Positions 43,011 through 53,370 of a DNA stretch of 64,000 nucleotides are shown one piece after another; the stretch's first letter is position 1; each line of letters opens with the position of its first letter. The DNA comes from Sepioteuthis lessoniana (lineage: Eukaryota > Mollusca > Cephalopoda > Myopsida > Loliginidae). The stretch is taken from assembly GCA_963585895.1 (NCBI GenBank), contig OY757939.1, positions 25,234,722-25,298,721 on the forward strand, given 5' to 3'. The position numbers and the translations under genes were made by a program. The notes below the pieces were generated by a model. That model saw only the letters and a program-made list of their open reading frames with translations, was not told the DNA's origin and searched no databases.

Positions 43011-43270
43011 TGTGAAAAACTCCCAGGGAGTAACGTAATAATAACTATAATAGTTTTCCTCCCTCAAACTCCAGTAACAAAAAATTGGCTATCACTGGTG
43101 TGAAAAAAAAATAATGTAAAAGCTCACAACTGTAAATTTCACGTTGGTGTTCATCGTGTGAGTCACTATTTGACAAGTTATATACCCCTTCCCCCCCCCA
43201 AAAAAAAACAACAAATTTTAGATTAAATAAAATTCATAACTTATTTACCAAGCAACCGACCTTTCCTACG
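43011..43270. other. Unassigned stretch
   Basis: Poly-C/poly-A run at 43186-43208; two short CTCAAACTCCAGT words repeat from the end of the LINE tail (42977, 43066), suggesting a small tandem of its 3' end. Confidence 0.4.
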
Positions 43271-43420
43271 CCAACCAACATTAAGTGTTTCCGCTCAGAG
43301 TTAAATGGTTCAGGTATTGTTATCAGTAATAATTCAATTTAATCAATTGTTGTTCACAGTCAGATGTTTTCGAGTATGGTAAATGATTAAATAGTTCTAT
43401 TTCGTGTCATCTTCAATTTC
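43271..43420 (-). repeat. B-type M modules, diverged
   Basis: CAGAGTTAAATGGTTCAGGTATTG, AATAATTCAATTTAATCAAT and a further CACAGTCAGATG..TTCGAGTATGG unit at about 70-bp spacing. Confidence 0.5.
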
Positions 43421-43884
43421 TGAATCTACATCATTCCTGAGTTCTCCATCAGAATCCAGATTTTTAAGTGGGGGAAGTAGTTGAATGAAAACTGGCATTG
43501 AGATCTCGGCTGAAGGAAGCCCTAAACGTAGAACTGATGGAAGATTAGATTACAGGATTTTGCGTTTATTTTTCGTAAACAAAAGTTACAGTCTGTAAAA
43601 GGATCTTTTGATTATTGACCAATTATAGGTATACCAAACATGTCCTCATCACGTGTCCCTTGGTCAACAACTTTAAAATCTCAACACACAGCTTGCAGAC
43701 CTTGTGAGAGGCCCAAGACTTGTCTCTATCAACAATTTTTACTTTAAAATGTGCAAAACTGATTCAGAAATGCGTCGTTGTTTGTTCTTTGACTGGGAAT
43801 CAACCTAAAGTCATCTGATCGGAAACATTGTTACTTATCAATAAACAAATCAAAGCAATTGGCAGAGCAGTCCTATTATCTACA

Positions 43885-44530
43885 AACACAGGCCAGTCAG
43901 TTGGGCCTGTAGAATACATCAACTGCATTTCTACAAAGAGGTAATAACCACCCAACAAGTGTCCTGTATATGACATTATACTATCTGATGAGATTTTGAG
44001 AATGTGGAGTACTCCTTCATTACCATTGCTCCCAGATCCAAACAAATGACTGATGTTAAATTGAATTGTTATAGACATAGCAATACTTGGAACCATTTAA
44101 TTCTCAGTAAAACAAATGAGTAATGTTGAATTGAATAATCAGTGTTAAATAGCAATACTTGTCACCACTTCACCGTGTGCAAACAAATGATTAATACCGT
44201 ATAGAATTATTAGTGTTATATAACAATTATTAAAACTATTTAACTGTGTAGAAACAATAGCAATACTATTGTGCAAACAAATTATGTCTAACTCATTAAA
44301 AAATAAAATTACCTACAAAATATGTGTGCAAAAAATGACTGATGCTAATTTGTGACTGTTATATAGCAAAACTTAAACCATGTAATTGAGTGCAAAAAAC
44401 ATGAGATCAAACTCGTTTACAGATTTTATCAAAAATGTGTTTACAAGTCATATATAGTGTATGTGTATAAAGCCGATTTGGTATTAAATAACCAACAAGG
44501 GTTGATATGCCATACTTTTCAACCAACCAA
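43885..44530 (+). mobile_element. M repeat with B-type (about 70-75 bp) modules
   Basis: Head CAGGCCAGTCAGTTGGGCC and TGTAGAATACATCAACTGC, short middle, then modules of the second type: AACTGTGTGCAAACAAATGA, TTGAATTGTT, ATAGCAATACTTGGAACCAT. End: GGTATTAAATAACCAACAAG and GGTTGATATGCCATA, then an AACC tail (CAACCAACCAACCC). Shows that A-type and B-type modules occur in the same family. Confidence 0.8.
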
Positions 44531-45187
44531 CCCACAATACAAGAGTGCCGATTTAGAGTTGTTGAGAAAAACTTGACGTGATTGAAGGAAACTAACCGTA
44601 GTTTTTAAATAAGTATGCCAAGTTTAGTCGAAATCAAATAAGAAATCAAACTTAAAATGTCCCACAATATACATGCATTAAGCTTTAATTATAAAATCGT
44701 ACTCAAAAATGTAATACAGTGACTTGAATTTTCGAGAATTGTTCAATAAAATCAAGTTCACAGAAAAATGTCCACTGATTAATAATCAAAAGCGAACCAA
44801 TACGAGGAATTAATAAAAAAAAAAAAGGTTAAACGTGAATGTGAGAGTCTTGAAAAAAAGAAGAGAAAAGAAGAGAAAAATTAAATCTTTCATCATCTAA
44901 ATCCTGTTAAATATTTTGTGTTCTTGTCCCTATGCATACACATGCGCATGCAGGGCTTAACAAAGATACCATCAAGAAGGAAAAATAATAAAATAAATCG
45001 ATAAGAGAAAAAAAAATGCTCCATTTAATTTGTTACTGTTTTGTTTGTTTGTTTGTTTTTTACTTTTTTCTTAGTAATCTTCTTGAAAGCCAAAAAACAT
45101 AGAAATGAAAGAAGGAAAAAGAGAACATCAAGAAAAAAAGAAAAAAGAAAAAATGCAAAGACGAAATTTTAAATGTGATTTAAAATC
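44531..45187. other. Unassigned AT-rich noncoding stretch
   Basis: Poly-A-rich sequence without a recognisable frame. Confidence 0.4.
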
Positions 45188-45365
45188 TCGTTCTTGTTTA
45201 GTTTGGCTCTTATCTCGCGTGGACGAGACTTCTAACTCCCCTCCATTTTTTCTTCAACTTCCCGCTTCTATTTATTCTATGTCAAGAATTAATGGAAGCA
45301 GTCGATAAATTATTTTTCAGGAAGATGAATATCACTTAAAATTCAATTCTGATTTGTTCACGTAA
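45188..45365 (+). repeat. Dispersed repeat shared with 50612-50795
   Basis: Shares TTTATCTCGCGTG(G/A)ACGAGACTT-type sequence (CTTATCTCGCGTGGACGAGA here), TCTATTTATT, AGTCGATAAATTAT and ATGAATATCACTTAAAATTC with the second copy. No coding sense. Confidence 0.75.
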
Positions 45366-45654
45366 CCATGATAGATCAACTGATTTGAATGGGCTGAGGC
45401 AGGCACAAGGCCTAATTCATAAATCATACAATTTATAATACAAACTGAATTATTAGCTGATGCAACAATTTCAACCACCTGGGCATTCTCCTTTCGGCGC
45501 CAAGCGATAAACTTAGCCCTGATAAACAGGTATTGGAATGTGGAGAGAAGTTCTCTTTTGACCAGACAATCTCAACTGGGATATGCGAGCAAGATGGGCC
45601 AACTCAGGCGTGAGTAAGTTACACTACATTTAGTTTGGTGTCTGTATTTATTTT

Positions 45655-45745
45655 GAGATGTTAGTTGGTGGATTTGTTGGGTGGTTTCATGGCATTTCAA
45701 CCCTTGTTTGGGTTCTTTTATGCTAAAGTCTATCGATCATTTTAA
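45655..45745 (-). repeat. M-repeat terminus, single
   Basis: GGTGGTTTCATGGCATTTCAACC and GGGTTCTTTTATGC, reverse complement of the M 3' end. A similar end is at 46335-46395. Confidence 0.6.
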
Positions 45746-45777
45746 TCAGGTAAACTGTTCATACTTTATTGCACAAT

Positions 45778-46030
45778 GGTTATCATCGTTGACTAGAGAC
45801 GCGGCGACCGGAGTTCAAATCCTGGACGAGGTAATTTGCATTTTCTCATAGCGTTAATACTCTTTGGAAAGGTATAAATCTTGCTATTCCCTTCTCAGCA
45901 AATAGTAGGGCAGGCTTGGTTTTTTTAACCTTGGTATAGAAACCGGTTTAGAGGTCGAAAAACTCATGATTTAAACTAACTGTTTTTAGTTTTAAAATTG
46001 ACCTTCTGTTGCATCCTGCCTGTGACACAT
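45778..46030 (+). mobile_element. tRNA-derived SINE, family S5
   Basis: Head AATGGTTATCATCG..GGAGTTCAAATCCTGGACGAG, body TTTGGAAAGGTATAAATC, AAATAGTAGGGCAGGCTTGG and AAAATTGACCTTCTG. More diverged than 26573-26850. Confidence 0.75.
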
Positions 46031-46599
46031 ACTTAGGGACATTATCCGATGTTACACAAGGTCCATTCATAGTTTTCTTTCTCATAGAGTGGTTGCCTAA
46101 GGAAGAACACACTTTTCCTTCTTCACAAGTGGCTGTCTAACAAAAGACACATTCTATCCTACTATTTTTCAAACAACAGGGAAAACGGATGAATTGATGT
46201 CTTTCAAAGGCTTTGGTGTGAAGTAAAACGCTGTCACCTTCGTCCTGGATTCGAACTTTGTTTACCAGTTCAATTTTCCCCTATAATAACCATTACGCTA
46301 AGTTGATAAGAATTAGCATTGAGACAAGCCTCAATTTTTGTCGGTTGGTTGGTTGGTTGCGTGTCAGTCCTTGTTAGGTTATTTTATGTCAACATCGGTT
46401 TAATAATTAAGGTCATCAGTTATATACGCTTGAGAAATATATCTTCACAGATAGTTTCAACAGGGTAAACATCTGATTTTCTCAAAAAAGAATTTCGTGA
46501 GCATAGAGCTGTACAAGATCAAAAAATGCTGGCTGGTGATAAGAGAAAACTTTTAGAATTATCGATGGTGTTCATTCTCCTTATCTTCTCGTTCGTTTT

Positions 46600-46870
46600 A
46601 AACAGGTAAACAGGCTGCAATATAAATGTTTTCAGAGTTAAAGCTCTAAATCATTTTAAACATAAGCTCCAACTGACCTTTCACCCATAGATGGGAACTT
46701 AACCACTATTACCTCTAAGGGTAAGAGTTGTCTTCGGAGTAATGGCAATGAAAGGGTCCTCCACAGATCGAATAGGTCCAGAACAGGAGTTTTGCTTCCA
46801 AATGCAGCTTTGTGCCGTGCCAAGAGTATTTCTTTGGAGAGGAAAGGGTCCTACCTTTATTTCGGAAACT
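46600..46870 (-). repeat. Degenerate M-repeat middle
   Basis: CACCCATAGATGGGAACTTA, GTAATGGCAATGAAAGGGTC and CCAGAACAGGAG correspond to the reverse complement of the M middle (CCTATCTATGGG, TCATTGCCAT). Heavily decayed. A second such relic is at 47400-47560, another at 49770-49920. Confidence 0.5.
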
Positions 46871-46928
46871 ATGTTGGGGTATATTAGGGTATGTTGTGAT
46901 AGATTAAAGATCTAAATATGGAGAAAAT

Positions 46929-47085
46929 AGAAAAACAAAGTAATCCAAAAGTAATGAAGGAAAGTCAATGCTAAAATATTTCGGTTTTAGTAAACCTTCA
47001 CCAGGACTTTAAACGTTTCAATGTTGACTTTCTTTCATAAAAAATCATCAGTTTTGGATTGCTTTGTTTTATTATTTTCTACATA
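46929..47085. mobile_element. Third inverted terminal-repeat pair
   Basis: ACAAAGTAATCCAAAAGTAATGAAGGAAAGTCAATG at the left pairs with TTGACTTTCTTTCATAAAAA..TTTTGGATTGCTTTGT at the right. Minus strand 46961-47010 reads AAAGTCCTGGTGAAGG..AACCGAAATATT, a changed version of the hammerhead-like motif (CTGGTGA instead of CTGATGA). Same plan as 26915-27255, but with almost no spacer. Confidence 0.6.
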
Positions 47086-47400
47086 CTGTCAGATTCATTT
47101 CCATTATTTTTTCCAGATCTCAGTATCTGTCGCAATTGAAAAGCTGGAAATAAAGTCGGCAAACCAGATTCAATTTCAAGTCGAAGTTGTCTGCTTCTTT
47201 GCTGGATTGATGGATTTTCCCGGCATTTCAACCAGTATATATTTATTCTATGCCTGGAGGTAAGAGAATCGCATTCGTTATACGTCTACATTTTTTTTCT
47301 ATTGCTGGTTTTTTTATACGTCTACATTTTTTTTCTATTGCTGGTTCTGAAGACTTTTTTAAATTTTAGCTTTATTTAGACATTATTCTATCAAATAAGA
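47086..47400. other. Unassigned stretch with a 41-bp tandem duplication
   Basis: TACGTCTACATTTTTTTTCTATTGCTGGTT occurs at about 47280 and again at about 47318, a direct tandem duplication. No gene seen. Confidence 0.6.
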
Positions 47401-47699
47401 TCAATTTTTAAACAAATCTATTTGATCCGTAGATGTCACCCTAATAGGAACCAATACTACAGCTAAGAGTGGAACTGGGAGTAATGGCAAAGAAATTTCA
47501 CACTACACTATCCAGCACTCCAGAACTGGAGCCTCACTATCAGATACAGTTGAATGATATTCCTGAATACCTTTTTAGGAGATATTACTCCTTTGCAGTA
47601 CATACGATCAGCATATTCGAGGCCCCACTGAATATTCGCAAATGCATTCAAAGTCAACATTAATCAGTTGATCTTCTATCAGATTTGCTAATAAGAATT

Positions 47700-47850
47700 C
47701 TTAAGAATAGGTACCAATGATTTAGGGATTAATGTGCTTGACTGCAACATCCTAGTAAATGAGTTCAAACTCCAATCACACTATTATATTCGAAGCCGAA
47801 TATCTCCCGGCTCCAACCGGGCCACCTTCAGGTAGGCGATGAAAAAAATT
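47700..47850 (+). mobile_element. tRNA-derived SINE head
   Basis: A-box-like TTTAGGGATTAATGTGCTTG and B-box-like GAGTTCAAACTCC, followed by CCGAATATCTCCCGGCTCC..GGGCCACCTTC. Only copy of this body noticed here. Confidence 0.5.
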
Positions 47851-48179
47851 AACAAACCAAGCATAGCACTAGACCACTCTGAACACTCTATGAACAGGCA
47901 CACGTAGTGGACTCACATTGAATTTAGAGGGTCTAAGTCTCCGCAGGGTCATCTTGATGATATTGCACAAAGTGAGGCTATGACCAACATAATTCAGCAG
48001 GGAACGAATCTCAAGGTCGTCCTCCCTATTCCATAAAACCCACACTATAAAAAAAACATTGTGTCGAATCCTGTCTGATGGAATGCAAAGATAAATATGC
48101 ACACCATTACATTGATTTTCGGACTTATGCACTTGGGAAATGTATGAAAGACCCAATGCTACAGGTTAAATATATCTAC

Positions 48180-48260
48180 TACTTTTTTTTTCTATAAGGA
48201 TAGATTTAGCCTTAGATAACCCACAAAGTTTGATATCCCATTAAAACAAAAAAAAAAAAT
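48180..48260 (+). repeat. M repeat, 3' end fragment
   Basis: AAGGATAGATTTAGCCTTAG, ATAACCCACAAAGTTTGATA, TCCCATTAAAAC and an A-rich tail. The stretch before it (47870-48160) is unassigned. Confidence 0.65.
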
Positions 48261-48436
48261 CAAACATAGAAATAATCCAAAGTAAACGATTATAGCTCCG
48301 AGTAACTATTCTTAATACATATGATTCACAGTTGTATATAATGTTTTCCTATTTAATACAAATAATTTTCACCCGATTTTATGTCTTCAAGTAAAAGATA
48401 ATAATAACCATTGGTAAACGATAACTTTAAGTAAGT

Positions 48437-48692
48437 AAGTTGGCGACCGTAGAAGAGGGCGACCTGAAGGCTCCCTTTTCAAGAGCTGCAACATCGAGGA
48501 GTAGGGGAAGGCGCTACTCCTTTCCCTGGATTGCTCCTCTTTACCCTCGATACGTGCCTTATATTGCTGAGTGTTAAGCAAGGAGGTATCAAGTACCATT
48601 TTTAAAGTCTTTGGTATGAGGCGACCTGGGATTGAACCTAGGTCTCCCGGACCATTGGGGAACACTCTATACACTAGACCAATGAGCCGGTT
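48437..48692 (-). mobile_element. tRNA-derived SINE, family S6, full length
   Basis: Minus-strand head GGCTCATTGGTCTAGTGTATAG (A-box) and GGTTCAATCCC (B-box), then GGTACTTGATACCTCCTTGC, GGGTAAAGAGGAGCAATCCA, GGAGCCTTCAGGTCGCC and the end GGTCGCCAACTTAC. About 256 bp. The family reference for 16640-16802 and 33712-33890. Confidence 0.8.
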
Positions 48693-48969
48693 TATTTTAA
48701 GTAACTATTCGTAATGCAAACAACCTACTATTATATGGCATGTATTCTCTATTCCTATAGAATAAAAATGAATTTGAAACAGATTTATTTGAGTTGCCGT
48801 TTAATTTAATATACAATCAAAGAATATGTTACCAGAATCGAGCATCACTATTGAGATTACTGAATTATTGAGTTAACGTTCTTTTCTTCTTGAGGTAGCT
48901 ATTTCAAATACAAATACTTTTGACGCACTAACATGTAGAAAAGTATTCCTATTTCAGACAAATAATTTT

Positions 48970-49405
48970 GAGACAGGCCCAGTCGGCTGGGGCTGTAGAA
49001 TATACCGACTACATCTCTGCAGAGAGGTAAGAATCCCCCAACAAGTGTCCTTGGTATATCTCTAAACAACCTGATGATGAGGCTGCAGTAATGCTGGTGC
49101 TTTGAGGAATGTGGAGCACCCCTTCATTGCCATCGCTCCAAGGTCCACTCTGAGCCGCAGTAGTAGCACCTGATAGGAACCTATCTATGGGTCAAATAGA
49201 AGTAAACTTTGTACTCATGCTAAACTGAATTGCTTGGAATTGAACAGCTTTGACACAAATATTGCGTACTTATGCTATACTTAATTGGTTGAAAAAGATT
49301 TTTTTTAGAATAAATGAGTACTTATGCTGAAATGAATTGTTTGTAACAGAACTGTTTATATGTATAAAAATGGATTTGACATTAAATAATCTACAATGGC
49401 TGATG
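48970..49405 (+). mobile_element. M repeat
   Basis: Head GGCCCAGTCGGCTGGGGCTG, middle, three modules and end ACATTAAATAATCTACAATG..GCTGATGTAG. The end runs into one arm of a large inverted repeat (49406-49700). Confidence 0.85.
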
Positions 49406-50015
49406 TAGATATAAGCTCATATAGTCTTCTCTCTTATCAAGTAAGTAGACTGTGTTCTAAAAGTGGATATATCATCATCATCATAAATTATTACCTAATA
49501 GCACGGATTACTTTGGTTCTCGCTTGCTATCCGTCCCTATCAGCCATCGTTCTTAGCATGTCCTCAAACACAGCATCCAATATCCACGCAGAGCTGATGT
49601 ATGTAAGCTTTGCAGCTCGGTCAACATTAGTGTGTCTACGTGTCATAGTTGACAGGAGAATGTCACTTAATAGTTCCTCCATGCTTTTACATTGCTTGTT
49701 CGTCTATAATATTTGCATTAGATGTGCATTAAAAACAAAACCTAACCAAAGCAAACCTAATTTGGAGACAAATCTATTTGACTCATTGAATGGACCCTAA
49801 CATTTATTACAACTCGGAATCAGAGATAATAATAGCAATGAAGCGGTGATTACATATTCTTCTAATCTCCAAGACTGGAGCCTCACTATCAGATCCAGTT
49901 TAGTATCCTACACAGAATACTCGGCAAACCAAGCTGAATTTCTATTAGATGTTTGCGATCTCTTTGTACTAATACTTTTGAAGAAAGCATAAAACTATCA
50001 TTCCCTATTTTAAAT
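49401..50015. other. Remainder between inverted arm and palindrome
   Basis: After the RTE arm (to 49700): degenerate minus-strand M middle at 49770-49920, then AT-rich sequence to the palindrome. No gene. Confidence 0.4.
49406..49700 (-). mobile_element. RTE-like 3' tail, minus strand (arm of an inverted pair)
   Basis: Reverse complement of 52425-52735, including the flanking TATAAGCTCATAT and CTTCTCTCTTATCAAG beyond the RTE part. Minus reading: SDILLSTMTRRHTNV-like, GCCVEDMLRTMADRDG-like, matching the C-terminal end of the RTE family, and the ATGATGATGAT tail (49472-49482). Confidence 0.75.
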
Positions 50016-50098
50016 GATTACGAACCAACGAAAACTATATAGAAATTTAGTATATTGTATATATTAAATTTCTATATAGTTTCGGCTGGTTCGTAATC
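50016..50098. repeat. 83-bp near-perfect palindrome
   Basis: GATTACGAACCAACGAAAAC.. at the left and ..GTTTCGGCTGGTTCGTAATC at the right pair, as do the inner blocks TATATAGAAATTTA and TAAATTTCTATATA. About 33 pairs with two small mismatches around a short AT loop. Near-identity of the arms points to a recent origin. Confidence 0.85.
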
Positions 50099-50189
50099 TT
50101 GTACATAAACTTTAGAAATATTACCCCAACCCCAACAAAAAAACCCAACAAATTAACCAAAGAAACATTTGATCGTGTTAGATCTTGCG

Positions 50190-50610
50190 GGAGTCCAGTC
50201 GGCTATGACTGTGGAACATGCCGACTGCATTTCTGGAGAGAAGTAAGATAGCCCCCTACAAGTATTCTGATATGACACTATCCTACATCTGATGGCGAGG
50301 CTACAGTTCTGGAGTTTTTTGGAATGTGGAGTACCGTTTCACTGTTATTACTCTAACCCTATTAGGGTCCTATCTACAGGTCAAATAGAACTGTTCAATC
50401 ATTTAACTGTGTGCAAACAAATGATTAGCATCAAAGAGAAATTTTAGTATTAGACAGGAATACTTGGAAACATTAAACTGTGTGCAACCGATTCAGCTCA
50501 GGCTTGTTTAAAAGGTGTTACCTACAAACTATTCATTTGAAAATCTTGTATAAACAGGATTTGGAATTAAAAAACCAACCAATTTTGATATACCATTAAA
50601 AACCAAAATC
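50190..50610 (+). mobile_element. M repeat
   Basis: Head GTCCAGTCGGCTATGACTGT, middle truncated around 50360, B-type modules, end GGAATTAAAAAACCAACCAA..TTTTGATATACCATTAAAAACC. Confidence 0.75.
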
Positions 50611-50611
50611 T

Positions 50612-50795
50612 CGCGAATTCTTTTCTTCAGTTTGGCCTTTATCTCGCGTGAACGAGACTTCAAAGCGTTTTTTTCTTTCATTAACGTTCTACTTCTATTT
50701 ATTTTAAATCAAAAAAAGAATGGAGTGAGTCGATAAATTATCTTTGAGAAACATGAATATCACTTAAAATTCAATTCCCATTTCACAGCTTATCA
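50612..50795 (+). repeat. Dispersed repeat, second copy
   Basis: Partner of 45188-45365, same orientation, about 5.4 kb apart. In both places it lies a short distance after an M repeat end, so the two may be parts of one larger duplication. Confidence 0.75.
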
Positions 50796-51199
50796 AGAAA
50801 AAAAATACGCATGCAGTTTTGATTATTTCAAAAGCTGACGAGTTAAGATTAGAATGTTAAGTTACAGTCTTGCTTTCCCACCAGTTAAAAGATATACTGT
50901 TGCCTTTACCGACAACGAAATATTTTAAAAATATATACAGTAAAAATGTTTGCAAATGTAATTAATACGACGTAGCAATGCCGAATTTGCATTAGATATT
51001 TATTAAAAAGATATAACCTGAGGAAACCCTAAAAAAAAAAAAATGAAAGTTGTTGTATGTATGTCCTACCACCACCTTAATAATGTCGACACCACGACTA
51101 CCCGACCCCACAGTTTACACTATTTAGTGCATTGCATAATCAGTTGAACCTTTCAAGTATTTAATTGAAATATGATTCTATACCACATGCCCGAAAGAG
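50796..51199. other. Unassigned AT-rich noncoding stretch
   Basis: No recognisable frame or repeat match. Confidence 0.4.
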
Positions 51200-51805
51200 A
51201 TTTGTTTGATTGTTTGGGTTCTATGGCACATCAACCATTGTAGGTTATTTAATGCCGAATCCATTTTTATACAAATAAACAGCTCTATTTCAAACAATTC
51301 AGTTTTGCATAAATACACAGTTTAACTGTCAAAAACCTTTCTATTTCAACCTATTCAGTTTATCCAAATAGTTATAATTCAAAGAATTCAGTTTAGTTTA
51401 AGTATAGTTTTTGCTGAATGTCAAAACAGTTCTATTTCAAACAATTCAGTTTAGCGTAAATACAATTTCATTGTCAAAAGCAGTTCTATTTCAAACAATT
51501 CAGTATAGCATACGTACGCAGTTTAAATGGAAAAACAGTCCGATTTCAAGCAATTCAGTTTAGCATAAGTACACGGTTTAGTTCTATTTGACCCATAAAT
51601 AGGATCCTATCAGGTACTACCACTCAGGGCCCGAGTGGACCTGAGAACGATGGCAATAAACGGACACACCTCATTCACAAAAGCTCCAGCATTACTGGAA
51701 CCTCACCATCAAATTGTTTAGTGTCATACAAGGATTCTCGCTGAGGGGTTCTTTCCTCTCTGCAGAGGTGCAGTCAGTGTATTCTACTGCCCCAGCCGAC
51801 GACAA
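51200..51805 (-). mobile_element. M repeat, minus strand, best 54-bp module ladder
   Basis: Terminus GGTTCTATGGCACATCAACC at the left, then five or six modules CAATTCAGTTTAGC...GTTCTATTTCAAA at 54-55 bp spacing (51300-51590), then ATCAGGTACTACCACTC and GCAGAGGTGCAGTCAGTG and CTGCCCCAGCCGAC at the right. Inverted relative to the next copy at 51820. Confidence 0.85.
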
Positions 51806-51819
51806 CCTGAAAGAGACAC

Positions 51820-52265
51820 TAGCCCTGTAGAATACACTGACTGCACCTCTGCTGAGGGGTAAGACCACCTCATATGAGTGTCCTAGATATGACACCAAAC
51901 AGTCTGATGGTGACGTTCGAGTAATGCTAGGGATTTGGGGGATACGGATCACCCCTTCATTGTCATTGCTCCCAGGTCCACTCTGGCCCGACGCAGTAAC
52001 ACCTGATAGGGCTCTATCTATGTGTTAAATAGAACTAACTACATACTTATGCTAAACTGAATTGTTTGACAAAACTGAATTGTTTGAAATAGAACTGATT
52101 ATTCACATAAAAATGGATTTGGCGTTAAATAACCTGCAAAGGTTAATATGCCATAAAACTCAACCAACCGATCGACTGGGGCTGTAGAATAGACCAACTG
52201 CATCTCTGCAGAGGGGTAAGAACCCCTCCCAACGAGCGTCCTAGATATGACACTAAACAATCGGT
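51820..52265 (+). mobile_element. M repeat followed by a second M head
   Basis: 51820-52165 is a copy with a single module and the end GGCGTTAAATAACCTGCAAA..GTTAATATGCCATAAAACTC and an AACC tail. 52170-52265 is another head (GACTGGGGCTGTAGAATAGACC..GACACTAAACAATC), cut at the start of an RTE tail. Confidence 0.85.
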
Positions 52266-52660
52266 TATCGATCATATGGAAATTCGATCTGTATAATAAA
52301 CTTTACGGGAATTCGTCCAAGTTGTTGCCCAATCAGTACAATTGTATCCTTGATCAACTTGGAGTAGCACCCTACAAAGTAACAGTTATACAGCTACTTA
52401 ACTCCCATCTTACTACCCTCCGAGTAAGACGAACAAGCAATGTAAAAGCAAGGAGGAACTATTAAGTGACCTTCTCCTGTCGACTATGACACATAGACAT
52501 ACTAATGTTGGCCGAGCTGCAAAACTTACATCAGCTGTGCGTGTATATTGGATGCTGTGTTTGAGGACATGCTAAGAGCGATGGCTGATAGGGACGGATA
52601 GCAAGTGAGGACCAAAGTAATCTGTGCTATCAGTAATAAATTATCATGATAATGATGATA
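52266..52660 (+). mobile_element. RTE-like 3' tail, plus strand
   Basis: KLYGNSSKLLPNQYN.., QLLNSHLTTLRVRRTSNVKA, then in other frames (S)DLLLSTMTHRHTNVGRAAK, LCVYIGCCV, EDMLRAMADRDG and the tail ATTATCATGATAATGATGAT. Same family region as the ends of RTE copies B and C but a distinguishable lineage. 52425-52735 is inverted relative to 49406-49700. Confidence 0.75.
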
Positions 52661-52974
52661 TATCCTCTTTTAGAACACAATCTTCATACTTGATAAGAGA
52701 GAAGACAATATGAGCTTATATCTACATTTAAATCCTGGATAATTTTCTCTCTCCATGCTAATCGCAAAGGTATGAATTAATTTAACGCTAATGTCCCTAA
52801 CGCTAAGCAGGATTCCACTGTTTCTCTATCCAAACTATAAATATATAGAAGGGTAGCGTGATTTTTTTTCGATTAATACGGCAACCAGTCTAGACGAAAG
52901 AAAACATTGAATCCCATCCTGTGGTAATCTTGATATTTTAGTACTTCTTACTATAGTACTATCATCTAATATAT

Positions 52975-53370
52975 ATTGCCCAGTCAGCTGTGGGTGCAGA
53001 AGGGTAAGACCCTCACGCCCCCTCCCCGATGAGTGTCATGATTATAACATTAAACAATCTGATAGAGGGGCCCCAGTGATGCAGGAGCTTTGGGGAATAT
53101 GGAGTACCCCTTTATTGCCATCTTTCCCAGGTCCACTCTGGCCTGGACTTGTAGTCCCTGATAGGGTCCTATCGATGGGTTAAATAGAACTAAACTGTGT
53201 ACTTATGCTAAACTGAATAGCTTGATATAGAACTGTTTTGAAATTTAAACTGTGTACTTATGCTAAAGTGAATAGTTTGAAAAAGAACTGTTTATTTGTA
53301 TAAAAAAGGATTTGGCATTAAATAACCTACAATAGTTGATGTTCCATAAAACCAAACCAAAAAATTAATA
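52975..53370 (+). mobile_element. M repeat
   Basis: Head TTGCCCAGTCAGCTGTGGGT with part deleted, middle with CTGATAGGGTCCTATCGATG, two modules, end GGCATTAAATAACCTACAAT and AGTTGATGTTCCATAAAACC. Confidence 0.85.
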
